Source: Streptomyces sp. BV286 (lineage in GTDB: Bacteria > Actinomycetota > Actinomycetes > Streptomycetales > Streptomycetaceae). Taken from it: 64,000 nucleotides of DNA. The position numbers and the translations under genes are program-made. This document shows positions 8,008 through 17,893 of the stretch, one piece after another. The stretch spans positions 1-64,000 of the forward strand of contig NZ_JAHRIB010000056.1 of NCBI RefSeq assembly GCF_019090165.1, in the 5' to 3' direction. How positions within the stretch are numbered: the first letter of the stretch is position 1; the number at the start of each line of letters is the position of its first letter. A model generated the notes under the pieces. It did not search any database, was not told the origin of the DNA, and saw only the letters and a list, made by a program, of their open reading frames with translations.

Positions 8008-9069
8008 GTGCAGGCTGCCGTCACCGTCACTCCCGCCCGTATACCGGAGCTGCTGCTCGGTCTCGCGACCGTGCGGCCGGTCTTCATCTGGGGCGCCCCG
8101 GGCATCGGAAAGTCCTCCCTGGTGCGGGAGTTCGCCGAGTCCCTGGGCCTGGAGTGCGTGAGCCTTCTGGGTACGCAGCTGGCGCCGGAGGACCTGATCG
8201 GCGTACCCCAGATCCGCGACGGCCGCTCGGTCTTCTGCCCGCCGGAGGCCATCGCCCGCGACGAGCCGTACTGCCTGTTCCTGGACGAGCTGAACGCGGC
8301 GACGCCGGACGTCCAGAAGGCCTTCTACTCGCTGATCCTCGACCGCCGCATCGGCACCTACGAACTGCCGGCCGGTTCGATCGTGATCGGCGCCGGCAAC
8401 CGCTCGACGGACAACGCACTGGCCCGCCCGATCGCGTCGGCGCTGGTCAACCGCCTCACGCATGTGCATCTGGAGGCCTCGGCGAAGGACTGGCTGGTGT
8501 GGGCGGCGGTGAACGACATCCACCCGTGGGTGCTCGACCACCTCACCGACCGGCCCGACCACCTGTGGTCCAGGCCGCCGAAGACCGAGGAGCCGTTCTC
8601 CACCCCCCGCTCCTGGCACATGCTCTCCGACGCGCTGCGTTCCTTCGGCCCGACGCTCGACGAGGCGACGCTCAAGGTGATCGCGCACGGCACGCTGACA
8701 CCCGCGCACGCGGTCGCCTTCTGCGGCTATGTGAAGATCGTCCGCAGCCGGTTCGGCATCGAGGCGATCATCAAGGGCGAGGCCCGCTGGCCGAACCGGG
8801 TCGAGGACCGTGACCTGCTGTACTACCTCGCCGAGTCCTTCCGCGGCCGCCTCGTCAAGGAGCTGCCCGCCAGCAAGGAGCACGCCTCGGCGAACCTCCG
8901 GCAGACCGCGTACCGCGCCAAGTCGCTGCTCGTGCAGCTCGCCGAGATCTCGGTGGAGGTCGCGCAGAGCGTGATCGCCTCGGACGAGGACGGCAACCCG
9001 GTGCTGCCCGCGTGGTTCCTGGTGGAGGCCGCCCGCGACATGCCGCGGCTGGTGGAGGCGCGCCGGTGA
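8008..9069 (+). CDS. MoxR-type AAA+ ATPase
   Basis: A 353-residue AAA+ ATPase. GAPGIGKSS at 29-37 is the Walker A motif, LFLDELN at 90-96 the Walker B motif, and GAGNRSTDN supplies the sensor I asparagine. MoxR-family ATPases act as chaperones that mature or remodel partner proteins, usually encoded beside a VWA-domain protein, exactly as here. The GTG start is fixed by AGGAG at 7996-8000, seven bases upstream. The next gene (VWA/metallopeptidase-like) follows after 181 bases that include a strong hairpin. The two probably act together as a metal-dependent chaperone pair, by analogy with MoxR/VWA systems. Confidence 0.9.
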   Translation: MQAAVTVTPARIPELLLGLATVRPVFIWGAPGIGKSSLVREFAESLGLECVSLLGTQLAPEDLIGVPQIRDGRSVFCPPEAIARDEPYCLFLDELNAATPDVQKAFYSLILDRRIGTYELPAGSIVIGAGNRSTDNALARPIASALVNRLTHVHLEASAKDWLVWAAVNDIHPWVLDHLTDRPDHLWSRPPKTEEPFSTPRSWHMLSDALRSFGPTLDEATLKVIAHGTLTPAHAVAFCGYVKIVRSRFGIEAIIKGEARWPNRVEDRDLLYYLAESFRGRLVKELPASKEHASANLRQTAYRAKSLLVQLAEISVEVAQSVIASDEDGNPVLPAWFLVEAARDMPRLVEARR

Positions 9070-9217
9070 GCCCAGTGCGCGAGCAGGCGGCCACCGGGCT
9101 CCGGACGCCGGTGGCGTGTTCGGCAGGGCCGCTGCGGCCGGAAGGGCCCCGGCGCGTCCCCGGTGCGCGACGAAGGCCTGCCCCGAGCGGCCCGGGGGAC
9201 CCCCGCGTGCCGGCGTC

Positions 9218-9248
9218 CGCGGCCTCCACCCACCGGGTGGAGGCCGCG
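9218..9248 (+). promoter_or_regulatory. Hairpin that sequesters the ribosome binding site of the VWA gene
   Basis: CGCGGCCTCCACC (9218-9230) pairs perfectly with GGTGGAGGCCGCG (9236-9248) over a 5-base loop. The right arm contains GGAGG (9239-9243), the only ribosome binding site for ATG 9251. In mRNA this stem would hide the site, which suggests translational control or attenuation between the ATPase and VWA genes. Confidence 0.6.
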
Positions 9249-9250
9249 CG

Positions 9251-11059
9251 ATGAGCCGTACGAACAAGCAGGCGCAGCCGAAGAAGGACCTGGCCGCCGA
9301 GGCGTTCGCCGAAGGGATGCGGCTGGTGCGGGCCAACCGCGCACTGGCCTCCATCGGCTTCAGCGTCTGCCGTCAGGAGGACTGCGAGGAGTCGCCCCGC
9401 GAGGGGCTCGTCCGCGTCGACTCCGACGGCGTGCTGCATGTGCACCCGGGGCGCCGGGCCGACCCCGCCGAGTGGGCCTGGGCGGTCGCGCACGGCGCCC
9501 TCCACCTCGGCTTCGGGCACGTCCCGGCGTACACGACCCGGCGGCAGCAGCCCGACCGCTTCGACCTCGCCGCCCGCTGTGTCGTCGTCAACCGCTTCCT
9601 CCTCGGCTTCCCCATCGGCCTGACGCCCGCGGACCTGCCGATGTCGTACCCCGACGGCGACGAGGAGCAGCTCGCCGCGCGCTGGCGCCGCGAGGGCGCC
9701 GGCGTCCCGACCGTGTACGAGCGCTGCGGCACCGCGGGGAGCGAACCCGACCAGCTGCTGGTTCCGTGGGACAGCTGGCGGGGAGGCACCGCGCCGGACT
9801 GGCAGCTCGCCTTCGCCCATGCGCTGACGCGCACCGTGGCCACCGCGATGGACCTGGCGGGCGGCCGCCGCGACTCCATGCGTGGGGGCCTCACCCCGCT
9901 GCAGCCGTGGGAGCGGGCGCTGAGCTGGTTCGTGTCCTCCTACCCCCTCCTCGGCGGCATCGCGGCCGGCATCACCGTCGTCGCGGACGCCGAACTCGCC
10001 CGCGCACACGGCATCTCCGTCGCCGCGGTCGACCCCGAGGCGGCCGAGATCTACATCAACCCGCTGCGGCAGTTCGACGACGAGGAATGGCGGTTCGTCC
10101 TCGCCCACGAGATGCTGCACGCCGCGCTGCGCCACGGCGACCGCTGCGGCACCCGCGACCCGTACCTCTTCAACGTCGCCTGCGACTACGTCATCAACGC
10201 CTGGCTGGTCGAGATGCGCGTCGGCACCATGCCCGAAGGGCTGCTGTACGAGAAGGAGTTGAAGGACCTCTCCGCCGAGGAGGTCTACGACCGGATCGCC
10301 ACCGACCTGCGCCGCCACCGCCGGCTCGCCACCCTGCGGGGCAAGGGCGTGGGAGACATCCTCGGCGGCCCGCTCGGCGCGCCCCGCGACTACGTCGACC
10401 TCGACGAGTTCTACCGCCGCGGCCTCGCCCAGGGCCTCGACCTGCACGAGCGCCGGGAACGCGGCTTCCTGCCCGGCGGCCTCGTCGAGGAGATCCGCGC
10501 CCTCAGCCATCCGCCGCTGCCCTGGGACGCCCAACTGGCCCGCTGGTTCGACGAGTTCGTACCGCGCCCCGAGCCCCTGCGCACGTACGCGCGCCCGTCA
10601 CGCCGGCAGGCCGCCACTCCCGACATCCCGCGCGCCGGACGGTACTTCCCGCCCGAGGAGATCGCCCGCTGCACCTTCGGCGTCGTCCTCGACACCTCCG
10701 GCTCCATGGACCGGACCCTGCTGGGCAAGGCGCTGGGCGCCATCGCCTCGTACGCCGAGGCCCGTGACGTACCGGCCGCGCGCGTCGTGTTCTGTGACGC
10801 GGCCCCGCACGACGCGGGCTTCCTGCCGGTCACCGAGATCGCCGGCCGGGTGCGGGTCCGGGGCCGCGGCGGCACGGTCCTCCAGCCCGGCATCGACCTC
10901 CTCCACCGTGCGAAGGACTTCCCGCCGGGTGCCCCGGTCCTGGTCATCACGGACGGCTACTGCGATGTCCTGCGCGTCCGCCGCGAGCACGCCTACCTGA
11001 TCCCGCAGGGCTCCTCCCTGCCGTTCACCGCACGGGGACCGGTCTTTCGCGTGCGCTGA
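9251..11059 (+). CDS. VWA-like domain protein with tandem metallopeptidase-like (DUF2201) domains
   Basis: A 602-residue protein. Residues about 12-150 and 240-350 look like two copies of one domain: the first carries HGALH (81-85) and the second HEMLH (286-290), each followed by GH or RH and then a D...A.C.VVN.FL or D...VACDYVINAWL segment. Only the second retains the glutamate of HExxH. The C-terminus holds a VWA-like domain with DTSGS (481-485), the DxSxS metal site, consistent with DUF2201/VWA proteins that partner MoxR ATPases. ATG 9251 was chosen for GGAGG seven bases upstream, though that site lies inside a hairpin. Whether it cuts peptides is unknown. Confidence 0.85.
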   Translation: MSRTNKQAQPKKDLAAEAFAEGMRLVRANRALASIGFSVCRQEDCEESPREGLVRVDSDGVLHVHPGRRADPAEWAWAVAHGALHLGFGHVPAYTTRRQQPDRFDLAARCVVVNRFLLGFPIGLTPADLPMSYPDGDEEQLAARWRREGAGVPTVYERCGTAGSEPDQLLVPWDSWRGGTAPDWQLAFAHALTRTVATAMDLAGGRRDSMRGGLTPLQPWERALSWFVSSYPLLGGIAAGITVVADAELARAHGISVAAVDPEAAEIYINPLRQFDDEEWRFVLAHEMLHAALRHGDRCGTRDPYLFNVACDYVINAWLVEMRVGTMPEGLLYEKELKDLSAEEVYDRIATDLRRHRRLATLRGKGVGDILGGPLGAPRDYVDLDEFYRRGLAQGLDLHERRERGFLPGGLVEEIRALSHPPLPWDAQLARWFDEFVPRPEPLRTYARPSRRQAATPDIPRAGRYFPPEEIARCTFGVVLDTSGSMDRTLLGKALGAIASYAEARDVPAARVVFCDAAPHDAGFLPVTEIAGRVRVRGRGGTVLQPGIDLLHRAKDFPPGAPVLVITDGYCDVLRVRREHAYLIPQGSSLPFTARGPVFRVR

Positions 11060-11124
11060 GCCCGAGTGTGATCGGATGGTGCCACGGACCCCCGGAACCG
11101 GGACCACATCGAAAGGGAATCACC

Positions 11125-11553
11125 GTGGCAACAACGCGCTCCGCACACACCGTCTGGGAAGGCAACCTGCTCGAGGGCAACGGAGTCGTCAGCTTCGACT
11201 CCTCCGGCAGCATCGAGCAGCAGCCTGTGACCTGGGCGTCGCGCGCCCAGGACGCGAACGGCAAGACCAGCCCCGAGGAGCTGATCGCCGCCGCCCACTC
11301 CAGCTGCTTCTCCATGGCGTTCTCGCACGCCCTGGCCGGGGCCGGTACCCCGCCCACCAAGCTCACCACCTCCGCCGACGTCAGCTTCCAGCCCGGTGAG
11401 GGAATCACGGGCATCCACCTCACGGTGGAGGGCACGGTGCCGGGCATCGACGAGGACGCCTTCGTCGCGGCCGCCGAGGACGCCAAGAAGAACTGCCCGG
11501 TCAGCCAGGCACTGACGGGTACCACCATCACGTTGACGGCGAAGCTCGCCTGA
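11125..11553 (+). CDS. osmC: OsmC/Ohr family peroxiredoxin
   Basis: A 142-residue OsmC-family protein, typical in length. The two redox cysteines are C61 in AHSSCFSMAF and C124 in KKNCPVSQAL, spaced as in OsmC/OhrA enzymes that reduce organic hydroperoxides with thiol reductants. The cytoplasmic protein begins at GTG 11125, preceded by GAAAGGGA (11111-11118). It stands alone and is followed by a strong hairpin terminator. Sequence alone does not separate OsmC from Ohr, but WEGNLLEGNG near the start favours the OsmC side. Confidence 0.9.
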   Translation: MATTRSAHTVWEGNLLEGNGVVSFDSSGSIEQQPVTWASRAQDANGKTSPEELIAAAHSSCFSMAFSHALAGAGTPPTKLTTSADVSFQPGEGITGIHLTVEGTVPGIDEDAFVAAAEDAKKNCPVSQALTGTTITLTAKLA

Positions 11554-11569
11554 CACCCGCCTTCTTCCC

Positions 11570-11600
11570 GGTGCCGCGCCCCGCAAGGGGGCGCGGCACC
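11570..11600 (+). terminator. Hairpin terminator after osmC
   Basis: GGTGCCGCGCCCC (11570-11582) pairs with GGGGCGCGGCACC (11588-11600), a perfect 13-bp stem starting 17 bases past the osmC stop. It insulates the dnaK promoter that follows. Confidence 0.8.
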
Positions 11601-11633
11601 GTCATGTCCGGGGTCGTCCGGGGTACCCGCCCC

Positions 11634-11663
11634 ATTGACAGGGCGGCACTCAAGTTTTGTGAT
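11634..11663 (+). promoter_or_regulatory. Promoter overlapping a HAIR-like HspR operator
   Basis: TTGACA (11635-11640), a 17-base spacer and TGTGAT (11658-11663) form a plausible housekeeping promoter for the dnaK gene. ACTCAAG (11648-11654) is an exact right half of the HspR operator HAIR (CTTGAGT-N7-ACTCAAG); the left half at 11634-11640 reads ATTGACA and matches 4 of 7 positions with the correct 7-base spacing. HspR represses dnaK in Streptomyces, so heat-shock control is likely. Confidence 0.6.
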
Positions 11664-11698
11664 GGAACGCGAGAAGGCCCGGGCGGAAGGGGACGGAC

Positions 11699-13585
<1,887 letters not shown>

Positions 13586-13640
13586 GGGGCCGGCGCCGGT
13601 CACCCGCGACGGCCGTCACCCCGGCGAGCTCAGGTCCCCG

Positions 13641-13666
13641 AGGGGCGCGGGGATCTGCGCGATGGG
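13641..13666 (+). repeat. Dispersed GC-rich intergenic element, copy B
   Basis: AGGGGCGCGGGGATCTGCGC followed by GATGGG, between the convergent ends of dnaK and the DUF5753 regulator gene; same family as the copy at 3535. Confidence 0.55.
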
Positions 13667-13742
13667 CCCCCGAAGGCCGAAGGCCGACGGCCGACTCACG
13701 ACAGCGCGCACACGAGCCTCCGCTCCCCGTGAAGCGCGCCGG

Positions 13743-14606
13743 TCAGAAGTCCGCCCGGCGCTCCAGGATCATCTCCCTGGTGCGCCGGGCGTCGGCCGCG
13801 CCGGTCGTCATGTGGTCCAGCACCTCCAGGTGCGCGGCCACCTCCTTGCGGGAGTCGAGGTAGAGCGCCCCGGTCAGGTACTCGGTGTAGACCATGTCCG
13901 GCAGTTCGGGCTCCGCGAACCGGAACAGCACGAAGGGCGCGTACGTCCCCGGGTGCGGGCCGGACGCGAACTCGGCTATCTGCAGGGTGATGTGGTCGTT
14001 CTCGACGGCCGCCAGGAGATGGTCCAGCTGGTCCGCCATCACTTCGGAGCGGATGCTGACCGGGCGCCGCAGGACCGTTTCCTCCATGATCACCCACAGA
14101 TGGGGCGCGCGGTCCCCGGTGAGCAGCTTCTGCCGGGCCATCCGCAGTGACACATGACGGTCGATCTCCTCGGGCCCCGTCTGGCCGACCGTGCCGGCCT
14201 CCAGGACGGCCCGGGCGTAGTCCTCGGTCTGCAGCAGCCCGGGGACGAAGTGCGGCTCGTACGACCGGATGATCGAGGCCGCGCCCTCCAGGCTCACATG
14301 GAGGCTGAACCACTCCGGCAGGACGTCGTGGTAGCGCTGCCACCAGCCGGGCTGGTTCGCCTCCTCGACCAGCCGGACGAACGCCGCGATCTCGTCGTCG
14401 GGCACGCCGTACGTCGACAGGAGCACCTGGACGTACGGGATCTTGAGAGTGACCTCGGCCATCTCCATCCGGCGCACGGTCGCACCGGCGACCCGCAGGA
14501 TCTGCCCCGCCTCGTCCCGCTTCAGACCGGACGCCTCGCGCAGTTCCTGCAGCCGTCTCCCCAGCACCACCTGACCCACGGTCGGCGCAGGACGCCTTTC
14601 ACTCAC
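13743..14606 (-). CDS. XRE-type regulator with DUF5753 (Scr1 family)
   Basis: A 287-residue protein with an N-terminal helix-turn-helix (about 10-65: LGRRLQELREASG...ILRVAGATVRRMEMAEV) followed by a DUF5753 domain (about 100-285) with YEPHFVPGLLQTEDYARAVL. Such regulators are very numerous in Streptomyces and are often paired with a small DUF397 protein; none is seen here. Roles in development or toxin-antitoxin-like control are proposed for the family. GTG 14606 is preferred over the TTG at 14621 because GGGGAGG lies just upstream of it. An inverted repeat about 85 bases upstream may be its operator. Confidence 0.88.
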   Translation of the reverse strand: MSERRPAPTVGQVVLGRRLQELREASGLKRDEAGQILRVAGATVRRMEMAEVTLKIPYVQVLLSTYGVPDDEIAAFVRLVEEANQPGWWQRYHDVLPEWFSLHVSLEGAASIIRSYEPHFVPGLLQTEDYARAVLEAGTVGQTGPEEIDRHVSLRMARQKLLTGDRAPHLWVIMEETVLRRPVSIRSEVMADQLDHLLAAVENDHITLQIAEFASGPHPGTYAPFVLFRFAEPELPDMVYTEYLTGALYLDSRKEVAAHLEVLDHMTTGAADARRTREMILERRADF

Positions 14607-14686
14607 GCCACGCCTCCCCAAGCGCCGAGCATGGCGAGAAGTGTGCCACGTTCCGGCGAAAGCCTCACCCGATCCGGGAGGCCTTC

Positions 14687-14703
14687 ATTACCTCGCTGGT
14701 AAT
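14687..14703. promoter_or_regulatory. Inverted repeat, possible operator
   Basis: ATTACC (14687-14692) and GGTAAT (14698-14703) around a 5-base centre, an AT-rich island in the divergent region between the DUF5753 regulator and the small membrane protein. Autoregulation is a guess. Confidence 0.35.
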
Positions 14704-14819
14704 CGACCACCACCGGCGGCGCGCGGCATGGTGTGCGTACTGGTTCCCGGGCCGGCGCACTCCGGTCCGGGAACCGGGTCCGACCAGCCGAAACCGACCT
14801 CGACGGAGGGTTATCCGCC

Positions 14820-15239
14820 ATGTCCGCAGCCCAGCTCACCGCCCTGGCCCGTACCACCGACCCGCAGACCGTACTGCGCCGCTTCCTGGCGCTGGACGCC
14901 GTGGTGACCGGCGCGAACGGCGTCGCCTACCTCGCCGCGTCCGGCCCGCTGGGGCGGCTGCTCGGAGTCGACCCGGACCTGCTGCTCGTCCTCGGCGTCC
15001 TTCTCACCGTGTACGGGGCCGCGGTCGCCCTGCTCGCCTCACGCCGGCGGCCTCCCGTGCTGCCCGTGCGGGCCGTGATCGAGATCAACCTCACCTGGGC
15101 GGCCCTGAGTTGCGTGGCGCTCGCCGTCTGGCTGTCGCCCAGCACCGCCGGAGCGGTGTGGACGCCGGTGCAGGCGCTGACCGTGGCGGGGTTCGCGCTG
15201 CTTCAGTACGCGGCACTGCGGGCGATGCGGAAAAGCTGA
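14820..15239 (+). CDS. Small four-helix integral membrane protein
   Basis: A 139-residue protein with four predicted membrane helices at about 25-47, 52-72, 81-103 and 111-131, short loops and a basic C-terminus (RAMRKS). I see no motif that identifies a function; proteins of this size and layout are annotated only as integral membrane proteins in Streptomyces. The ATG start is supported by GGAGGG (14805-14810) nine bases upstream. It is divergent from the DUF5753 regulator and convergent with the next regulator gene. Confidence 0.75.
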   Translation: MSAAQLTALARTTDPQTVLRRFLALDAVVTGANGVAYLAASGPLGRLLGVDPDLLLVLGVLLTVYGAAVALLASRRRPPVLPVRAVIEINLTWAALSCVALAVWLSPSTAGAVWTPVQALTVAGFALLQYAALRAMRKS

Positions 15240-15272
15240 CGGCTCGCAGGCGCATACGGAGTTGATCGAGCG

Positions 15273-16142
15273 TCAGGACATCAGCGAGTGGAGGTACTTG
15301 ACCGTCGCCGGGTCGGCCGGGAGCAGCGTCTCGATGGCCAGCTCGGCGACCGTCACGTCCATGGGTGTGTTGAACGTGGAGATGGACGAGATGAAGGACA
15401 GCAGCCGTCCGTCGTGCTCGATCTGCATCGGCAGCGCGAAGTAGGGGACGGACTCCGCGGGTTCCTCGTCGGGAAGGAGGGAGGAGTGCTCCGAGGAGGG
15501 GGGCGGATAGGCCGCCACCTCCTCGTACAGGGCCCGCAGCGCGTCCGAGCGGCGCAGGGCGATGTCCCGCTCCATCTGGGCCAGCAGATGGCCGCGCCAC
15601 TCGCGCAGGTTGCGGATCCTGGGCGCCAGACCCTCGGGGTGCAGCGTCAGCCGCATCGCGTTCAGCGGAGGCGCGAGCAGCCGCTCGGGGAGGCCGTCGA
15701 GGAGCATCGCGATCCCCCGGTTGGCGGCGACCACGTGGTACGTGGCGTCCACGACCAGCGCCGGATAGGGCTCGTAACCCTGGATCAGCCGCTCCACCCC
15801 CTCGCGCAGCGCGTCCAGTGCCGGATCGTCCAGCGGGGTCTCCGGATAGCGGGGCGCGTAACCGGCCGCGAGCAGCAGGGCGTTGCGGTCCCGCACCGGT
15901 ACGTCCAGGTGCTCGGCGAGGCGCAGCACCATCTCCTCGCTCGGCCGGGAGCGGCCCGTCTCGACGAAGCTGATGTGCCGCGCCGACGATCCGGCCCGCA
16001 GCGCCAGCTCCAGCTGACTCACCCGGCGCTGCTCCCGCCAGCCGCGCAGCAGCGGTCCGATCCCCTTGTCGGGCGCCGGGGCACCGCCCGGGGCGCCGGC
16101 GGACGTGCTGACGGATCCGGAGGCGGACGCGGAGGCGGTCAT
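15273..16142 (-). CDS. XRE/MmyB-type transcriptional regulator
   Basis: A 289-residue regulator. The HTH (about 30-85, with REQRRVSQLELALRAGSSAR and ISFVETGRSRPSEEMVL) is followed by an MmyB-like ligand-binding domain (about 115-285), with PYPALVVDATYHVVAANRG and a C-terminal segment rich in aromatic residues. MmyB-like regulators often bind fatty acids or similar ligands and control a neighbouring oxidoreductase gene; here the divergent neighbour is a pterin dehydratase. The first 25 residues are low-complexity Ser/Ala/Gly/Pro. A perfect 11-bp tandem repeat begins 21 bases upstream of the ATG. Confidence 0.88.
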   Translation of the reverse strand: MTASASASGSVSTSAGAPGGAPAPDKGIGPLLRGWREQRRVSQLELALRAGSSARHISFVETGRSRPSEEMVLRLAEHLDVPVRDRNALLLAAGYAPRYPETPLDDPALDALREGVERLIQGYEPYPALVVDATYHVVAANRGIAMLLDGLPERLLAPPLNAMRLTLHPEGLAPRIRNLREWRGHLLAQMERDIALRRSDALRALYEEVAAYPPPSSEHSSLLPDEEPAESVPYFALPMQIEHDGRLLSFISSISTFNTPMDVTVAELAIETLLPADPATVKYLHSLMS

Positions 16143-16162
16143 ACCCCGACCGTAGTCGATGC

Positions 16163-16184
16163 GTCACCCACGGGTCACCCACGG
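16163..16184. promoter_or_regulatory. 11-bp tandem direct repeat upstream of the MmyB-type regulator
   Basis: GTCACCCACGG occurs twice without a gap (16163-16173 and 16174-16184), 21 bases from the regulator start. Two binding half-sites one helical turn apart is a plausible operator. Confidence 0.4.
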
Positions 16185-16369
16185 GCCGACGTGCCGCCGG
16201 GCGGCCGAATACGGACCTCGCCGCGCTGCGGTGACCCGTCTGACCAGGGACGGGAGAGCCCGACTGTGGGACGCTGAGGAGATCCAGGGCGTGGTGCCGC
16301 GGCTCGCTTCGCGCACCGCTCCCAGGACACCGCCCCCAAGGGCACCGACCTCACGGAAGGAGCGAGACC

Positions 16370-16675
16370 GTGCCCCTCGAACCGCTGTCGCAGAAGGAGA
16401 TCGAGGACCGCCTCGCGGAGCTGCCCGGCTGGTCCCTGGACGGCGACAGGATCGCCCGTTCCTACCGGCTGGGCTCGCACTTCGCCGCGGCCGCCCTGGT
16501 CGTGCACATCGCCCGGGTGCAGGACGAGCTGGACCACCACTCCGACCTCACGCTCGGCTACGACACCGTCTCCCTCACGGTGAACACGCACAGCGTGGGC
16601 GGCGCCGTCACGGAAAAGGACTTCGAACTGGCCCACCGGGTCGAGGAACTCACCGCCGGGCACGGCGCGAGTTGA
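16370..16675 (+). CDS. phhB: 4a-hydroxytetrahydrobiopterin dehydratase (PCD/DCoH family)
   Basis: A 101-residue protein of the pterin-4a-carbinolamine dehydratase family, typical length. The active-site pattern is intact: H56-H57 in ELDHHSDL, Y64 and H74 in VNTHSVGG. The enzyme dehydrates 4a-hydroxytetrahydrobiopterin formed by aromatic amino-acid hydroxylases, helping to recycle the cofactor. No phenylalanine hydroxylase is adjacent, so its true partner is unknown and it may act elsewhere in pterin metabolism. GTG 16370 is preceded by GGAAGGAG. The methyltransferase gene begins at or just past its stop. Confidence 0.93.
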   Translation: MPLEPLSQKEIEDRLAELPGWSLDGDRIARSYRLGSHFAAAALVVHIARVQDELDHHSDLTLGYDTVSLTVNTHSVGGAVTEKDFELAHRVEELTAGHGAS

Positions 16676-16683
16676 ACGCGCTG

Positions 16684-17424
16684 GTGTTCGACTACGACAA
16701 GGAGGCCGAGCGGTACGACGCGTCACGCGGCGGCGAACCCCGTGCCGCCGCGGCCGCGAACGCCGTGCTCGGACTGATCCCCGACAGCGCCGGCACCCTC
16801 CTGGACGCCGCCTGTGGCACCGGCAGCGTCACCCGCCGGCTCGCGGCGGCCGGTCTCGACGTGACGGGCGCCGACGCGGCGTCCGGCATGCTGCGACGGG
16901 CCGCCGACCGGGTACCGGGCCGCGTCGTGCTGGCCGACACCCGCCAACTCCCCTTCCCCACAGCCATGTTCGACGTCGTCTCGGCGATCTGGCTGCTGCA
17001 CCTCCTGGACGACGCGGAGCGGGTCGTCGCCGAGGCGGCCCGGGTGCTGCGCCCCGGTGGCGTGTTCGTCACGACTGTCGACAAGGCCGCCTCGCACGAC
17101 GTGCGCAGCGACATCGACGCGGTGATGGCCCCGCGCCCCCGTCGCACCGCCCGCGACCGGTGCGACCTCGTCGCCTCGTACGCCGGCCGGCACGCCCTGC
17201 TTCCGGCGGGGCGGGCCTCCTTCCGTGGCTGCGGCCAGGGGCGGACACCGGCACGGGCCGCGGCCGACGTGCGCCGCGGCTGGTACACCCTGCTGCCCCC
17301 GGGCACGCCTCTCGCCGAGAGGCTCGCGTGCCGCCTGGAGCAGCTGCCGGACCAGCATGTCCCGCGCGCGGAACCGGAGTTCAGCCTGCGGGCGTTCCGG
17401 AAGCCGGGACCCGCCGACGCGTGA
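16684..17424 (+). CDS. SAM-dependent class I methyltransferase
   Basis: A 246-residue Rossmann-fold methyltransferase. Motif I is LLDAACGTGSV (39-49), followed by GADAASGML, DTRQLPF (motif II region) and the motif IV-like AIWLLHLLDD, then AARVLRPGG. The substrate is not predictable. I start it at GTG 16684 (FDYDKEAERYD, as in homologues); TTG 16672, which overlaps the stop of the pterin dehydratase gene by four bases, is a real alternative and would give translational coupling. The last 44 bases overlap the convergent gene at 17381. Confidence 0.85.
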   Translation: MFDYDKEAERYDASRGGEPRAAAAANAVLGLIPDSAGTLLDAACGTGSVTRRLAAAGLDVTGADAASGMLRRAADRVPGRVVLADTRQLPFPTAMFDVVSAIWLLHLLDDAERVVAEAARVLRPGGVFVTTVDKAASHDVRSDIDAVMAPRPRRTARDRCDLVASYAGRHALLPAGRASFRGCGQGRTPARAAADVRRGWYTLLPPGTPLAERLACRLEQLPDQHVPRAEPEFSLRAFRKPGPADA

Positions 17425-17893
17425 ACTCCATGACCCAGTTGGTCACCCACGACTTCTCGCCGTCCACCGAGAACGCCTGCTCCCAGCGGGCCGTGTCCCG
17501 CGAGATCGCCGACCACACGTACCGCACCCGCACGTCCTTGCCGTCGTAGGTGTCGTCGCCGTAGAAGTCACCGCGCCCGTCGGTGAACCCACCGATGACG
17601 GGCGGGAACAGCCGGCCGCTGCGGCTGCTGGACCAGTGGAGCGACCACAGTCCGCTCTCACGGTCGCGCAGCCGCAGGGTCAGCCCCATCCACCCCTGAC
17701 CGGGCACGTCCATCTCGTCGATGTTGCCGGCCCCGTCGAACAGGCTCCAGCAGCGGCTCGTGGCGGCGAACTCGGCCCAGGCGCTTCCGGCATCCAGGAA
17801 GTCGGTGCGGCGCCGATGCGCGACGTCCCAGTCGCCGACGAGGAAGCCGAAGTCCTGCGGGTCGGTGGGCCCGGCGTCGAGGGGCGCGTTCAT
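17381..17893 (-). CDS. DUF1579-like (calycin-type) protein
   Basis: A 170-residue protein without signal peptide. FGFLVGDWDVAHRRR near the start, the WxxF pattern, FYGDDTYDGKDVRVRYVWS and ARWEQAFSVDGEKSWVTNWV identify a family usually listed as DUF1579, with a calycin-like beta barrel. No enzymatic motif is visible. It is the second gene of an operon: its ATG overlaps the stop of the gene upstream by four bases. Its own 3' end overlaps the convergent methyltransferase gene by 44 bases. The operon lies opposite a WYL regulator that probably controls it. Confidence 0.75.
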   Translation of the reverse strand: MNAPLDAGPTDPQDFGFLVGDWDVAHRRRTDFLDAGSAWAEFAATSRCWSLFDGAGNIDEMDVPGQGWMGLTLRLRDRESGLWSLHWSSSRSGRLFPPVIGGFTDGRGDFYGDDTYDGKDVRVRYVWSAISRDTARWEQAFSVDGEKSWVTNWVMEFTRRRVPASGTPAG

